Numbered from the stretch's first letter, positions 24,386-35,790 are shown. The stretch: DNA of 64,000 nucleotides from CAMPJU01 sp036675265 (GCA_036675265.1 JAKFFJ010000064.1:22689-86688), one strand, 5' to 3'. Numbers and translations are program-made. Notes: generated from the sequence alone by a model not told the origin.

Positions 24386-24949
24386 TTGACCGACAATGCG
24401 CCACGGCCGCCGTCGCCGACCGAGAACCACCTGCTGATCAACGCGTACACGACGCATCCGCAGTCGCCCCTGCTGGCGGTGACCCGCCGCATCGCCGACA
24501 GTGGCTGCAACCTGGTCGATACCCGCCTGAGCACCGTCGGCCGGGACGTCTCGGTCTCCGCGCTGGCCACCGGGTCGTGGGACGCCGTGGCCAAGCTCGA
24601 GGCGATGCTCACCCGGCTCGAGCGCGAGGAAGGCCTGAAGCTGGTCTGGTACCGCACCGGCCCCAAGCCCGTGCAGTCCAACCTCCTCCCCTACGTGGTC
24701 GAGGTCGTGGCCGCCGACAAGCCCGGCATCCTGTTCCAGCTGGCCGATTTCTTCGACCGCCAGGGCATCACCATCGAGAGCCTGCACTGCTCGCGCTACC
24801 GCGCCATGCAGACCGGTGCCGACATGTTCTCCGCGCAGGTGACGGTCGGGATCCCCTCGGACATGCACATCGCCGCGCTGCGCGACGACTTCCTGGAGTT
24901 CTGCGACCACCTCAACCTCGACGCGATCATGGATCCGATGAAGTTCTGA
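24386..24949 (+). CDS. GcvR-like tandem ACT-domain regulator
   Basis: A 187-residue protein with two ACT domains (about 12-85 and 100-175), as in GcvR, which senses glycine and modulates GcvA in E. coli. The motif ADKPGILFQLADFFDRQGITIESL in the second domain is ACT-typical (only its first part is diagnostic). The position between dapA (divergent) and bcp (downstream) is the same as in E. coli. The TTG at 24386 is preferred because GGAAG lies five bases upstream. The in-frame ATG at 24332 would add 18 Ala/Pro-rich residues. No gcvA is visible here, so the target is unknown. Confidence 0.85.
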   Translation: MTDNAPRPPSPTENHLLINAYTTHPQSPLLAVTRRIADSGCNLVDTRLSTVGRDVSVSALATGSWDAVAKLEAMLTRLEREEGLKLVWYRTGPKPVQSNLLPYVVEVVAADKPGILFQLADFFDRQGITIESLHCSRYRAMQTGADMFSAQVTVGIPSDMHIAALRDDFLEFCDHLNLDAIMDPMKF

Positions 24950-24964
24950 GGTCATGCAAAGCAA

Positions 24965-25459
24965 ATGATCGAAGCCGGCAAGAAGCTCCCCAGGTCCACG
25001 CTCGCCCTGCCGATCGCGCTGTCCAGCGGCAACACGACCACGCTCTCGGACCTGCTTGCCGAAGACGGCGGCCATTGGCTGGTGCTGTACTTCTACCCGA
25101 AGGACAGCACGCCCGGCTGCACCACCGAGGGCAACGACTTCAACGCGCTGCTGCCGAAGTTCCGCAAGCTGGGCGCGACCGTCATCGGCGCCTCGCGCGA
25201 TTCGCTGAAGTCGCATGGCAACTTCCGCGACAGGCAGGGCTTCCACTTCGAGCTGGCCAGCGACCCGGACGAGGCGCTGTGCAGGGCCTTCGACGTCATC
25301 CGGCCCAAGAAGCTCTACGGCCGCGAGTTCATCGGCATCGAGCGCAGCACCTTCCTCATCGACCCGGACGGCGTGGTGCGCGCCGAATGGCGCAAGGTCA
25401 AGGTCCCCGGCCACGCCGAAGCCGTCCTGGCTACCTTGAAACAGCAAAGCAAAAACTGA
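24965..25459 (+). CDS. bcp: Thiol peroxidase Bcp (peroxiredoxin)
   Basis: A 164-residue peroxiredoxin of the BCP/PrxQ family that reduces hydrogen and organic peroxides in the cytoplasm. The peroxidatic Cys52 lies in the motif YPKDSTPGCTTEG, with the usual Thr three residues before it. The resolving cysteine found five residues later in E. coli BCP is absent (Asn57). The only other cysteine is Cys106 in DEALCRAF, so it is either a one-Cys enzyme or uses a different resolving position. It begins 16 bases after the gcvR-like stop and is probably cotranscribed with it. Confidence 0.93.
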   Translation: MIEAGKKLPRSTLALPIALSSGNTTTLSDLLAEDGGHWLVLYFYPKDSTPGCTTEGNDFNALLPKFRKLGATVIGASRDSLKSHGNFRDRQGFHFELASDPDEALCRAFDVIRPKKLYGREFIGIERSTFLIDPDGVVRAEWRKVKVPGHAEAVLATLKQQSKN

Positions 25460-25463
25460 GAAC

Positions 25464-25553
25464 TGGCCACAGATGAACACAGAAAGAGCGGATAGGGCGA
25501 AAGCCAGATCCAATAAAAGCTTGATCCGCTCCTTCCGTGAAATCTGTGGCTAA
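25464..25553. repeat. REP4 inverted repeat, bcp-phoH
   Basis: GGCCACAGATGAACACAGA on the left and TCCGTGAAATCTGTGGC on the right flank an AT-rich centre that contains its own shorter inverted repeat. It fills the gap between bcp and the PIN/PhoH gene and includes an in-frame GTG (25537) that could be misread as that gene's start. Confidence 0.85.
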
Positions 25554-25590
25554 AGAGGCTCTTCCGCTCTTCAACCGCAACGGGACTCGA

Positions 25591-27003
25591 ATGACCAAGG
25601 GCAAGCGGTGCTACGTGCTGGACACGAACGTGCTGATGCACGACCCGACCGCGCTGTTCCGGTTCGAGGAGCACGACGTGTTCCTCCCCATGCAGGTCAT
25701 GGAGGAACTGGACAACTCCAAGAAGGGCACGTCGGAGGCCAGCCGCAACGCGCGACAGGTCAGCCGCTTCCTCAATGAACTGATCGAGACCCACGGGGCC
25801 GACAAGGTCGCCGAGGGCATCCCGCTGACCCGCCCCCAGGCGGTGCAGCTGCGGGGCGCCGGCAGCGGCGGTTGCCTGCGCTTCCAGACCTCGGACTTCG
25901 ATGCCGGCAAGCGCTTCGGCAAGGTCATCCCGGACAACCACATCCTCGGCGCGATCCTGTCGCTGAAGGAAAGCCAGCCCGACCTGCCCGTGGTGTTCGT
26001 GTCCAAGGACATCAACCTGCGGATCAAGGCGTCGATCGCGGGCATCGCGTCGGAGGATTACGAGAACGACCGGGCGCTGGACGACTTCAGCCTCCTCTAC
26101 ACCGGCGCCACCGAGTTGCCGGCGGACTTCTGGTCGCGCCATGGCAAGGATTTGCGCTCCTGGACCGAGAAGGGCCGCACGTTCTACGAGGTCGCGCGCA
26201 GCCAGGACGCCGAGGGCGCCGACGACAGCTGGTACCCCAACCAGTTCCTGTACCTGCCCGGCGACGAGGAAACCGAACTGAAGGTCGCGCGGGTCGGCGA
26301 GGACAAGGTGACGCTGCAGATCGTCGACGACTTCCGCACGAACCAGCACGCCGTGTGGGGGATCACCGCGCGCAACCGCGAGCAGAACTTCGCGCTCAAC
26401 GCGCTGATGGACCCGGAGATCGACTTCGTCACCCTGCTCGGCACGGCCGGCACCGGCAAGACGCTGCTCGCGCTGGCGGCGGGCCTGGCGCAGACGATGG
26501 ACCAGCAGCGCTACCGCGAGATCATCATGACCCGCGCCACGGTCAGCGTCGGCGAGGACATCGGCTTCCTGCCCGGCACGGAAGAGGAAAAGATGACGCC
26601 GTGGATGGGCGCGCTGACCGACAACCTGGAGGTGCTGACCCACAACCAGGACGGCGGCAGCTGGGGCCGCGCGGCGACCAACGACCTGCTGGCCTCGCGC
26701 ATCAAGATCCGCTCGCTCAACTTCATGCGCGGGCGCACGTTCCTGTCGCGCTACCTGATCCTGGACGAGGCTCAGAACCTGTCGCCCAAGCAGATGAAGA
26801 CGCTGATCACCCGCGCCGGGCCCGGCACCAAGATCGTCTGCCTGGGCAACGTGGAGCAGATCGACACGCCCTACCTGACCGAGACCACGTCAGGCCTCAC
26901 CTACGCGGTCGACCGCTTCAAGGCGTGGAACCACAGCGCGCACGTCACCCTGCGCCGCGGCGAGCGTTCACGCCTGGCGGACTACGCTTCCGAGGTGCTC
27001 TGA
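25591..27003 (+). CDS. PIN-domain/PhoH-type ATPase
   Basis: A 470-residue fusion of an N-terminal PIN nuclease domain (CYVLDTNVLMHDP with catalytic aspartate, EELD, and a later DNHILG) to a C-terminal PhoH-like ATPase. The latter has Walker A GTAGTGKT at 284-291 and Walker B YLILDEAQN near 388-396. Known PhoH2 proteins of this architecture unwind and cleave RNA; that role is inferred. The ATG at 25591 (MTKGKRCYVLD) is chosen over the repeat-encoded GTG at 25537. The 3' end overlaps the SulP gene convergently by 22 bases. Confidence 0.92.
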   Translation: MTKGKRCYVLDTNVLMHDPTALFRFEEHDVFLPMQVMEELDNSKKGTSEASRNARQVSRFLNELIETHGADKVAEGIPLTRPQAVQLRGAGSGGCLRFQTSDFDAGKRFGKVIPDNHILGAILSLKESQPDLPVVFVSKDINLRIKASIAGIASEDYENDRALDDFSLLYTGATELPADFWSRHGKDLRSWTEKGRTFYEVARSQDAEGADDSWYPNQFLYLPGDEETELKVARVGEDKVTLQIVDDFRTNQHAVWGITARNREQNFALNALMDPEIDFVTLLGTAGTGKTLLALAAGLAQTMDQQRYREIIMTRATVSVGEDIGFLPGTEEEKMTPWMGALTDNLEVLTHNQDGGSWGRAATNDLLASRIKIRSLNFMRGRTFLSRYLILDEAQNLSPKQMKTLITRAGPGTKIVCLGNVEQIDTPYLTETTSGLTYAVDRFKAWNHSAHVTLRRGERSRLADYASEVL

Positions 27004-28652
27004 CCCGGCTCGCGGGTCGTCTCGATGTAGCGCAGCGCGGCGGCCAGGTCCGGGAAGTGGACCGCCGGCGCGTCGTCGCGCACGACCTCGGCGCGCGCCA
27101 GCTTCTGCAGGACCCGCTGCGAGGCGCCGCTCAGCAGCACGCGCACGCCGTGCCGGTGCATGGACTGGATGCTGGTCTCCAGCCGCTTCAGCCCGGTCGC
27201 ATCGACGAACGGCATCCGGTCAAGCCGCAGCACCAGCCACGTTGGCGCATCGCGCGACCACGACAATGCACGTTCCAGCGAGTCGACCGAGCCGAAGAAG
27301 AACGGGCCGTCGATCGAGTACACCGCGACGTCCCGCGGCAGCGCCGCCAGGCCCGCGGCCGCGACTTCGGCGCGCACGCTGGCCGGGTCGTGCGCCACCA
27401 CTTCCACCGACGCGCTCATGCGGCGCATGAACTGGAACAGCGCGAGGATCACGCCGATGTTCACCGCGACCACCAGGTCGGTGAGGATGGTGAGCGCGAA
27501 GGTGATCAGCAGGATCGCCACGTCCGCGCGCGGCGCGCGGCGCGCCATGCGCAGGAAGCGCGGCGCTTCGCTCATGTTCCAGGCGACCACCCAGAGGATC
27601 GCCGCCAGCGCGGCCAATGGCACGTGGCCGGCATACGGCGCCAGGAACAGCAGCACCAGCAACAGCGTGAGCGCGTGGACGATGCCGGCCAGCGGGCTGG
27701 TGCCGCCGTTGCGGATGTTGGTGGCCGTGCGGGCGATCGCGCCGGTCGCGGCGATGCCGCCGAACAGCGGCGAGAGGATGTTGGCGACGCCCTGGCCGAC
27801 GAGTTCCTGGTTGGAATCGTGCCGGGTGCCCGCCATGCCGTCGGCCACGACCGCGGACAGCAGCGACTCGATTGCGCCGAGCATCGCGATGGTGAACGCC
27901 GACGGCAGCAACAACAGCACCAGGTCGAAGGACATCGGCGGCAGGGCCATGCGCGGCAGGGTGCGCGGGATGGCGCCGAACATGGACTCGATGGTGGCGA
28001 CGCCACGCAGGTCGAACGCCGTGACCGCCGCGGTCGCGGCCACCATCGCCAGCAACGGTCCCGGCACGCGCGACAGCCCGGGGATGCGCGACCCCCACAT
28101 CGCCAGCAGCAGGCTGCCCAGGGCCAGCACGGTCGTGGCCGGGTGCAGCGCGGGCAGCACCTGCAGCAGCCGCCACGCCTCCAGGTAGAACGCGCCCTCC
28201 ACGACCTCGGGCAAGCCGAAGAAGTAGCGCCATTGCCCCACCCAGATGATCACCGCGATGCCGGCGGTGAAGCCGACGATGACCGGGTCGGGGATGAAGC
28301 GGATCACCGAGCCGAGCCGCGCCAGGCCGAGCAGCACCAGCATCACGCCGGCCATCAGCGTGGCCAGCAGCAGCCCGCTCACGCCGAACTGCGCGACGAC
28401 TCCCGCCAGGATGACGATGAAGGCGCCAGTGGGTCCTGCGATCTGGATGCGCGACCCACCGAACAGCGACACCGCCGCGCCGGCGATGATCGCCGTGTAC
28501 AGGCCCTGCTCCGGCTTGACCCCCGAGGCGATCGCGAAGGCCATTGCCAGCGGCAGCGCGACCACGCCCACCACCACGCCGGCGACGATGTTCCGCGCCC
28601 AGTGGGTGCGGGCGAACAGGCCTGCGCGCCAGGCTTCCGCCGCAGCGATCAC
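26982..28652 (-). CDS. SulP-family anion transporter with STAS domain
   Basis: A 556-residue inner-membrane transporter of the SulP (SLC26-like) family for sulfate, bicarbonate or related anions. About ten to twelve hydrophobic segments fill residues 20-425. They include the conserved opening VVGVVALPLAMAFAIASGV and the QELVGQGVANILSPLFGG signature. A C-terminal STAS domain (about 440-550) has FVDATGLKRLE. The start is taken as GTG at 28652; no ATG fits and the frame runs far upstream as a shadow. No carbonic anhydrase or sulfate-assimilation gene is adjacent, so the substrate is open. Confidence 0.9.
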   Translation of the reverse strand: MIAAAEAWRAGLFARTHWARNIVAGVVVGVVALPLAMAFAIASGVKPEQGLYTAIIAGAAVSLFGGSRIQIAGPTGAFIVILAGVVAQFGVSGLLLATLMAGVMLVLLGLARLGSVIRFIPDPVIVGFTAGIAVIIWVGQWRYFFGLPEVVEGAFYLEAWRLLQVLPALHPATTVLALGSLLLAMWGSRIPGLSRVPGPLLAMVAATAAVTAFDLRGVATIESMFGAIPRTLPRMALPPMSFDLVLLLLPSAFTIAMLGAIESLLSAVVADGMAGTRHDSNQELVGQGVANILSPLFGGIAATGAIARTATNIRNGGTSPLAGIVHALTLLLVLLFLAPYAGHVPLAALAAILWVVAWNMSEAPRFLRMARRAPRADVAILLITFALTILTDLVVAVNIGVILALFQFMRRMSASVEVVAHDPASVRAEVAAAGLAALPRDVAVYSIDGPFFFGSVDSLERALSWSRDAPTWLVLRLDRMPFVDATGLKRLETSIQSMHRHGVRVLLSGASQRVLQKLARAEVVRDDAPAVHFPDLAAALRYIETTREPGQSTSEA

Positions 28653-28745
28653 CGCCCGTCCCGGGCCTTGCCCGGGAGCCGCACCCGCCTGGGGGGATGA
28701 CGCATCGGCACGTGGCGATTTTATCGCGCCGGCGCGGTGGTTTTG

Positions 28746-28751
28746 TACAGT
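28746..28751 (+). promoter_or_regulatory. Candidate -10 box for thiD
   Basis: TACAGT lies 27 bases before the thiD ATG. A GGAAG ribosome-binding site sits between them. The leader is far too short for a TPP riboswitch. Confidence 0.4.
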
Positions 28752-28778
28752 GGCTGGTCGCCTTCCGGAAGCGCCGCC

Positions 28779-29588
28779 ATGCACCGCCCCGTTTCGGCCC
28801 TCACGATCGCCGGTTCCGACTCGGGCGGCGGCGCGGGCATCCAGGCCGACCTGAAGACGTTCGCCGCGCACGGGGTGCATGGGCTGTCGGCGATCGCGGC
28901 GCTGACCGCGCAGCACACGCGGGGCGTGGCCGCGGTGCACGTTCCCCCGGTTGCGTTCCTGCGCGCGCAGGTGGATGCCTGCTTCGACGACTTCGAGATC
29001 GGCGCGGTGAAGCTGGGGATGCTGGCGGACGCGACGGTCATCGCGGCGGTGGCGGATGCACTGCAGGCGCACCAGCCGCCGTCCCTGGTGGTGGACCCGG
29101 TCATGGTGGCGACCTCGGGCGCGCGGCTGCTCGACCCCGGTGCGCTGGACGCGCTGCGCACGCGCCTGCTGCCGCTGGCGACGGTGTTGACGCCGAACAT
29201 CCCGGAAGCGGAACTGCTGCTCGGCCGCACGATCGACGACGCCGCCGGCGCGGACCACGCGGCACGCGACCTGCTGGCGGCGGGCGCGCAAGCCGTGCTG
29301 CTCAAGGGCGGGCACCTGCACGAAGGCGAGCGCGTGGTCGACCGCTATCGCGATGCCGGCGGCGCCAGCCACGACATCGTGCACGCGCGGATCGAGGTCG
29401 AAGGCCACGGCACCGGGTGCACGCTGGCATCGGCGATCGCGGCCAACCTGTGCCTGGGGCATGCCCCGGCGGAAGCGTGCCGTCGCGCGGCGGACTACGT
29501 GGCGGACGCGCTGCGCCGGGGGACAAGGCCGGGGCGCGGGCGTGTCATGGTGCTCGACCATTTCGGCGCGGCGGCGTCGCTCGAATGA
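28779..29588 (+). CDS. thiD: Hydroxymethylpyrimidine kinase/phosphomethylpyrimidine kinase
   Basis: Phosphorylates HMP and HMP-phosphate for thiamine synthesis or salvage. The 269-residue ribokinase-fold protein has AGSDSGGGAGIQADLKT at the N-terminus, VVDPVMVATSG in the middle and the anion-hole/catalytic motif GHGTGCTLASAIAANL. The ATG at 28779 follows a GGAAG site. Its stop overlaps the start of the alpha/beta hydrolase (ATGA), so they form an operon. No other thi gene is in the window. Confidence 0.95.
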   Translation: MHRPVSALTIAGSDSGGGAGIQADLKTFAAHGVHGLSAIAALTAQHTRGVAAVHVPPVAFLRAQVDACFDDFEIGAVKLGMLADATVIAAVADALQAHQPPSLVVDPVMVATSGARLLDPGALDALRTRLLPLATVLTPNIPEAELLLGRTIDDAAGADHAARDLLAAGAQAVLLKGGHLHEGERVVDRYRDAGGASHDIVHARIEVEGHGTGCTLASAIAANLCLGHAPAEACRRAADYVADALRRGTRPGRGRVMVLDHFGAAASLE

Positions 29589-30442
29589 ACGCTGCGGAGG
29601 TCGCGGTCGAGGCGGCGGACGGCCATCGGTGGAAGCTGCTCGCGCGCGTCCCGGGAGCGCCCGTCGGATCGCTGCTGTGGCTGCCGGCGCTGGGCGTTGC
29701 GGCGCGCCATTACCTCCCGTTCGCCGAAGCCCTGGCCGCGCGGGGCGTGGCCACCTTCCTGCACGACTGGCGCGGACACGGCAGCAGCACCCTGCGCGCC
29801 GGGCACGACAGCGACTGGGGCTACCGGGCGTTGCTGCTCGCGGACCTGCCCGCGGCGGAACGCGCGGTCGAAGCGGCCCTGCCGGGCGTCCCGCGGATCG
29901 TCGGCGGCCACAGCATCGGCGGCCAGCTCGCCTGCTGCCGGCTCGCGCTGGCGCCGGCGAGCGCACGGCGACTGTGGCTGGTGGCCAGTGGCGCGCCGTA
30001 CTGGCGCGCGTTCCCCTTGCGGCAGCGCTGGTGGCTGCCGCTGGTCTATCGCTTCCTGCCGTGGCTGGCGGACCGTCGCGGCGCCCTGCCCGGCCGCCGG
30101 ATCCGCTTCGGCGGGCAGGAGGCGCGCGGCGTGATGCGCGACTGGGCGCGGACCGCGTTGTCCGGGCGGTACGCGGGCAAGGGGATCGAGGCCGACATCG
30201 AGGCAGGCATGCGGACGGTCGAAGTGGCTGCCAGGGCGGTGGTGTTTCCCGACGACTGGCTCGCGCCGGCCTCGTCGCTGCGGTTCCTGCTGTCGAAGCT
30301 GCCGCGGGTGGACGCCGACGTGCACGTCCTCGACGCGCGCGCGCTCGGCACCGCCGCAGACCACTTTTCCTGGCTGCAGCGGCCCGACGCGGTGGCGCAG
30401 GCACTGGTCGCCCCCGGCAAGCAGGGTGCCGGCGACGCGTAG
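29585..30442 (+). CDS. Alpha/beta hydrolase
   Basis: A 285-residue cytoplasmic alpha/beta hydrolase with the nucleophile elbow GGHSIGG (Ser110), an oxyanion-side HDWRGHG motif, and a candidate C-terminal His in TAADHFSWLQ. A tryptophan-rich lid segment (WWLPLVYRFLPWL) lies around residues 145-160. It resembles the predicted alpha/beta hydrolases often annotated after COG4757. The substrate is unknown. Coupling to thiD (ATGA overlap at 29585-29588) suggests coexpression but not necessarily a role in thiamine metabolism. Confidence 0.85.
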   Translation: MNAAEVAVEAADGHRWKLLARVPGAPVGSLLWLPALGVAARHYLPFAEALAARGVATFLHDWRGHGSSTLRAGHDSDWGYRALLLADLPAAERAVEAALPGVPRIVGGHSIGGQLACCRLALAPASARRLWLVASGAPYWRAFPLRQRWWLPLVYRFLPWLADRRGALPGRRIRFGGQEARGVMRDWARTALSGRYAGKGIEADIEAGMRTVEVAARAVVFPDDWLAPASSLRFLLSKLPRVDADVHVLDARALGTAADHFSWLQRPDAVAQALVAPGKQGAGDA

Positions 30443-30445
30443 GGC

Positions 30446-31765
30446 CTAACGGGCGTCGCCGCGCAATGCCTCGAGGATCTTCATCCCGCCGCGGCCGTCC
30501 GCGGGCACGTGCCCCAGCCGCTGCTGCTCGCGCCGGATCGCCTCGCGCGACCGGCTGCCCAGCATCCCGTCGACCTCGCCGATGTCGTGGCCTCGCGCGA
30601 GCAGCAACGACTGCAACTCGCGGCGCTGCGCGCGCGACAGCCCGGGATCGTCCGTCGGCCATGGCGTCTGGAAGGGACCGGCGCCGCGCAGGCGGTCGGA
30701 CAGGTGCGCGATCGCCAGCGCGTAGCTGATGGCGGCGTTGTACGAGTAGATCGCGTCGAAGTTCTTGAACACGAGGAATGCCGGGCCGTCCTCGCCGGCG
30801 GGCAGCAGCAGGGCCGCGCGCGTCTGCCCGGGCAGGTCGACGGGCTCGTCGCCGACCACCTGGATGCCGTGCTTGAACCACTCCGACAGCGTGCGCCGTT
30901 TCTCGCGCCCGGCGAGGCTTGCATCGAAGCCGTCGGGCAGTGCCACCTCGACGCCCCAGGGCTCGCCGGTCCGCCACCCCGAGCGGTCCAGGTAGTGCGC
31001 GGTCGACGCCAGGGCATCCGGCACGCTGCCGACCAGGTCGCGCCGCCCATCGCCGTCGAAATCGACCGCGATGCGCTCGAACGTCGACGGCATGAACTGG
31101 GTGTGGCCAAATGCGCCGGCCCAGGAACCGCGCAGGTCGCCGGGCTCGATGTCGCCCTTCTCCAGGATGCGCATCGCGCTGAACAGCTCGCCGCGGAAGA
31201 AGTCCTGGCGCCGCCCGAAGCACGACAGCGTCGACAGCGACTGCAGCAACGGGCGCTCGCCGAACTTGCGGCCGTAGTCGCTCTCCACGCCCCAGACGGC
31301 CACCACGGTGGCGGGATCGACACCGTATTCGCCGGACACCCGTGCGAGTACGTCCGCATGCTGCCGGAGCATCGCGCGACCGTCGGCGATGCGCTCGTCG
31401 TCGACCAGCCCGGCCAGGTAGTCCCAGATGTCGGTCTTGAATTCGGGTTGCGCATCGAGCAGCTCGACCACGGACAGGTCGGGCGCGAGCCCGTCGACCT
31501 GCGCATCGAAGGCCGCGGCCGACACGCCGGCCGCGACGGCATCGTCGCGCAGCCCGGCCATGCAGGCCTCGTAGCGCGCCGCATCGGCGGCCGAGAGCGG
31601 TGCGGGTGCCGGCGCCGGCGCCGGTTTCGTCGGCTCGGAAGACGCCTGGCCCGACGCCGCGGGTGCCGCGTTCGCGTGGGTGGGGTCGGGCGTGCCCGGC
31701 GCAGTCTGCGCGCACGCGGGCATCGCGATCGCGATGAGCAGCGCGACGGAAAGGCTTCGCTTCAT
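30446..31765 (-). CDS. mltB: Lytic murein transglycosylase (MltB type)
   Basis: Cleaves peptidoglycan glycan strands to 1,6-anhydro ends. The 439-residue protein has a signal sequence (MKRSLSVALLIAIAMPAC, perhaps lipidated at Cys18, although the lipobox is weak) and a Pro/Ala-rich linker. The SLT/MltB catalytic domain has Glu161 in WGVESDYGRKFG, GAFGHTQFMPSTF and FKNFDAIYSYN. A C-terminal peptidoglycan-binding domain runs from about 375 (LQSLLLARGHDIGEVDGMLG). This is the MltB-with-PG_binding_1 architecture. The start at 31765 gives the signal peptide; the 31867 extension does not. Confidence 0.92.
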   Translation of the reverse strand: MKRSLSVALLIAIAMPACAQTAPGTPDPTHANAAPAASGQASSEPTKPAPAPAPAPLSAADAARYEACMAGLRDDAVAAGVSAAAFDAQVDGLAPDLSVVELLDAQPEFKTDIWDYLAGLVDDERIADGRAMLRQHADVLARVSGEYGVDPATVVAVWGVESDYGRKFGERPLLQSLSTLSCFGRRQDFFRGELFSAMRILEKGDIEPGDLRGSWAGAFGHTQFMPSTFERIAVDFDGDGRRDLVGSVPDALASTAHYLDRSGWRTGEPWGVEVALPDGFDASLAGREKRRTLSEWFKHGIQVVGDEPVDLPGQTRAALLLPAGEDGPAFLVFKNFDAIYSYNAAISYALAIAHLSDRLRGAGPFQTPWPTDDPGLSRAQRRELQSLLLARGHDIGEVDGMLGSRSREAIRREQQRLGHVPADGRGGMKILEALRGDAR

Positions 31766-31866
31766 GCGGGTGCTCCGGCCGACTCGGGCCGGCAGGATGC
31801 AACCCGGCGCATGAACGTGGCAGCAAGGTGCGCCCCGGTGCCCGGGCGCACCACGATGGGCGCCCA

Positions 31867-31897
31867 CGAAAAAGGCCAGGGAATGTCCCTGGCCTTT
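31867..31897 (-). terminator. Terminator of the csrA-tRNA transcript
   Basis: Ten-base-pair stem AGGCCAGGGA/TCCCTGGCCT with a short loop. On the minus strand a U run follows, directly downstream of tRNA-Arg. Confidence 0.9.
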
Positions 31898-31906
31898 CGG
31901 TTCAAC

Positions 31907-31983
31907 TGGCGCGCCCGGAAGGATTCGAACCTCCGACCCCCAAGTTCGTAGCCTGGTGCTCTATCCAACTGAGCTACGGGCGC
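31907..31983 (-). tRNA. tRNA-Arg (ACG)
   Basis: 77-nt cloverleaf on the minus strand: acceptor GCGCCCG with CGGGCGC, discriminator G, encoded CCA (31909-31907). The anticodon stem CCAGG/CTTGG encloses CTACGAA, so the anticodon is ACG (Arg, CGN, normally edited to ICG). Confidence 0.95.
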
Positions 31984-32057
31984 GCAGAACGAGAATTATG
32001 CCGGGAGGCCCGGCGACCGGTCAACGTTCCGGATGCCGGAACCTGCTGCCGGGGTGA

Positions 32058-32150
32058 TGGCGGAGACTGAGGGATTCGAACCCTCGATGGAGCTTTTGAC
32101 CCCATACTCCCTTAGCAGGGGAGCCCCTTCGGCCTCTCGGGCAAGTCTCC
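32058..32150 (-). tRNA. tRNA-Ser (GCT)
   Basis: 93-nt class II tRNA on the minus strand with acceptor GGAGACT/AGTCTCC and encoded CCA. The anticodon loop CTGCTAA gives anticodon GCT (Ser, AGC/AGU), and the long variable arm is intact. It lies between csrA and tRNA-Arg. Confidence 0.95.
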
Positions 32151-32234
32151 GTGTGCGGTGCGCGGCGGTCGATGCACGCCGGCGGCGCAGGATAACGGTT
32201 CGCCCGGCGTGCGGCAAACGCCCCGCGGCAAACT

Positions 32235-32456
32235 TCAGGCCGTGCCGCCCTCGTTTCCCGACGGCTGCTCGCCTTCCGCGGGATGCGCGTCCTCGCCGCG
32301 CTGGATGCGCTGGTAGATCTCCTCGCGATGCACCGCGACATCCTTCGGCGCGGTGATGCCGATGCGGACCTGGTTGCCCTTGACGCCGAGCACCGTGACG
32401 GTCACGGAGTCACCGATCATCAGGGTCTCACCGACGCGCCTTGTCAGGATGAGCAT
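32235..32456 (-). CDS. csrA: Carbon storage regulator CsrA
   Basis: Post-transcriptional regulator that binds GGA motifs in mRNA leaders. The 73-residue protein begins with the near-invariant MLILTRRVGETLMIGD and contains GVKGNQVRIGI and REEIYQRI. The C-terminal tail is acidic/polar and longer than in E. coli CsrA (61). A strong CAGGAGG ribosome-binding site lies seven to eight bases upstream. With a second GGA nearby (AAGGACAGGAGG in the leader), this could let CsrA repress its own translation, as is known in other bacteria. It is downstream of alaS, as in many gammaproteobacteria. Confidence 0.97.
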   Translation of the reverse strand: MLILTRRVGETLMIGDSVTVTVLGVKGNQVRIGITAPKDVAVHREEIYQRIQRGEDAHPAEGEQPSGNEGGTA

Positions 32457-32542
32457 GGGGGAACCTCCTGTCCTTGATCGGGCATCTTACCGGCCGCCAG
32501 AGACTGGCAACAAGGCAATTAGTCACGCCTCCCGGAGGCCGT

Positions 32543-35206
<2,664 letters not shown>

Positions 35207-35286
35207 GCGGATGCGGGAGGTCGTGGCCGCAGGAATAAAAGGGCCGCAAAGCGTAGCAGGCCCGCGGGGGCCGGGCCCGCGTTGCC

Positions 35287-35790
35287 TCAGTCGTCCGGGT
35301 CGAAACGCGTCGCCGCGCGGACCTGGTCGCCATTGAAGCCGCGACGATAGAGCAGTTCCGCGGCCTTGCGCCGCCGGAGGGGATCGTCGGCGACGCCTTC
35401 CCCCAGGCGACGCCGCACCAGCTCCCGCGCGTTCTCCACCCAGTCGCCATCGAAGGCGTCCATCGCCGCGGCAATGATGTCCTGGCCCAGGCGATGGGTC
35501 CCGAGTTCGGCCCGGATCCTGACCGGGCCATGGCCGGACGCGGCGCGGCTGCGCACCAGCAACTCGGCGAAGCGGGCATCGTCCTGCCAACCCGCCTCCC
35601 CGAGCTTGCCCACGGCGGCCACCGCGGCGTCCTCCTCGACGCCGCGGGCCGTCAACTTGCGCGTGAGCTCGAACCGCGAATGCTCGCGACGGGTGAGCAG
35701 GGACAACGCACGCTGCGTCGCGGTCGGCTCGGGCTTCGGGCGGCGCGCCCGCCGCCGGCCCGATGGCCCGTTGGCAGGTGTATCGCTCAT
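35287..35790 (-). CDS. recX: Regulatory protein RecX
   Basis: Small inhibitor of RecA filaments. The 167-residue protein is Arg/Ala-rich and helical, with RecX family features: ALSLLTRREHSRFELTRKL in repeat 1, WQDDARFAELLVRSRAASGHGP and LYRRGFNGDQVRAA. It follows recA after 164 bases. That gap begins with a stable stem-loop (35931-35952) without a T run, which could lower the recX yield relative to recA. Confidence 0.94.
   Translation of the reverse strand: MSDTPANGPSGRRRARRPKPEPTATQRALSLLTRREHSRFELTRKLTARGVEEDAAVAAVGKLGEAGWQDDARFAELLVRSRAASGHGPVRIRAELGTHRLGQDIIAAAMDAFDGDWVENARELVRRRLGEGVADDPLRRRKAAELLYRRGFNGDQVRAATRFDPDD

Noticed and set aside
28653..28778. TPP riboswitch before thiD
   Set aside because: The predicted leader is under 30 bases and no THI-box-like stems are present.
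26982..31826. Very long minus-strand open frame of about 1600 codons
   Set aside because: Only its 3' part is the SulP transporter. The rest runs antisense to thiD and the hydrolase and in a shadow frame of mltB, with Arg/Ala/Pro-rich nonsense composition typical of GC-rich shadows.
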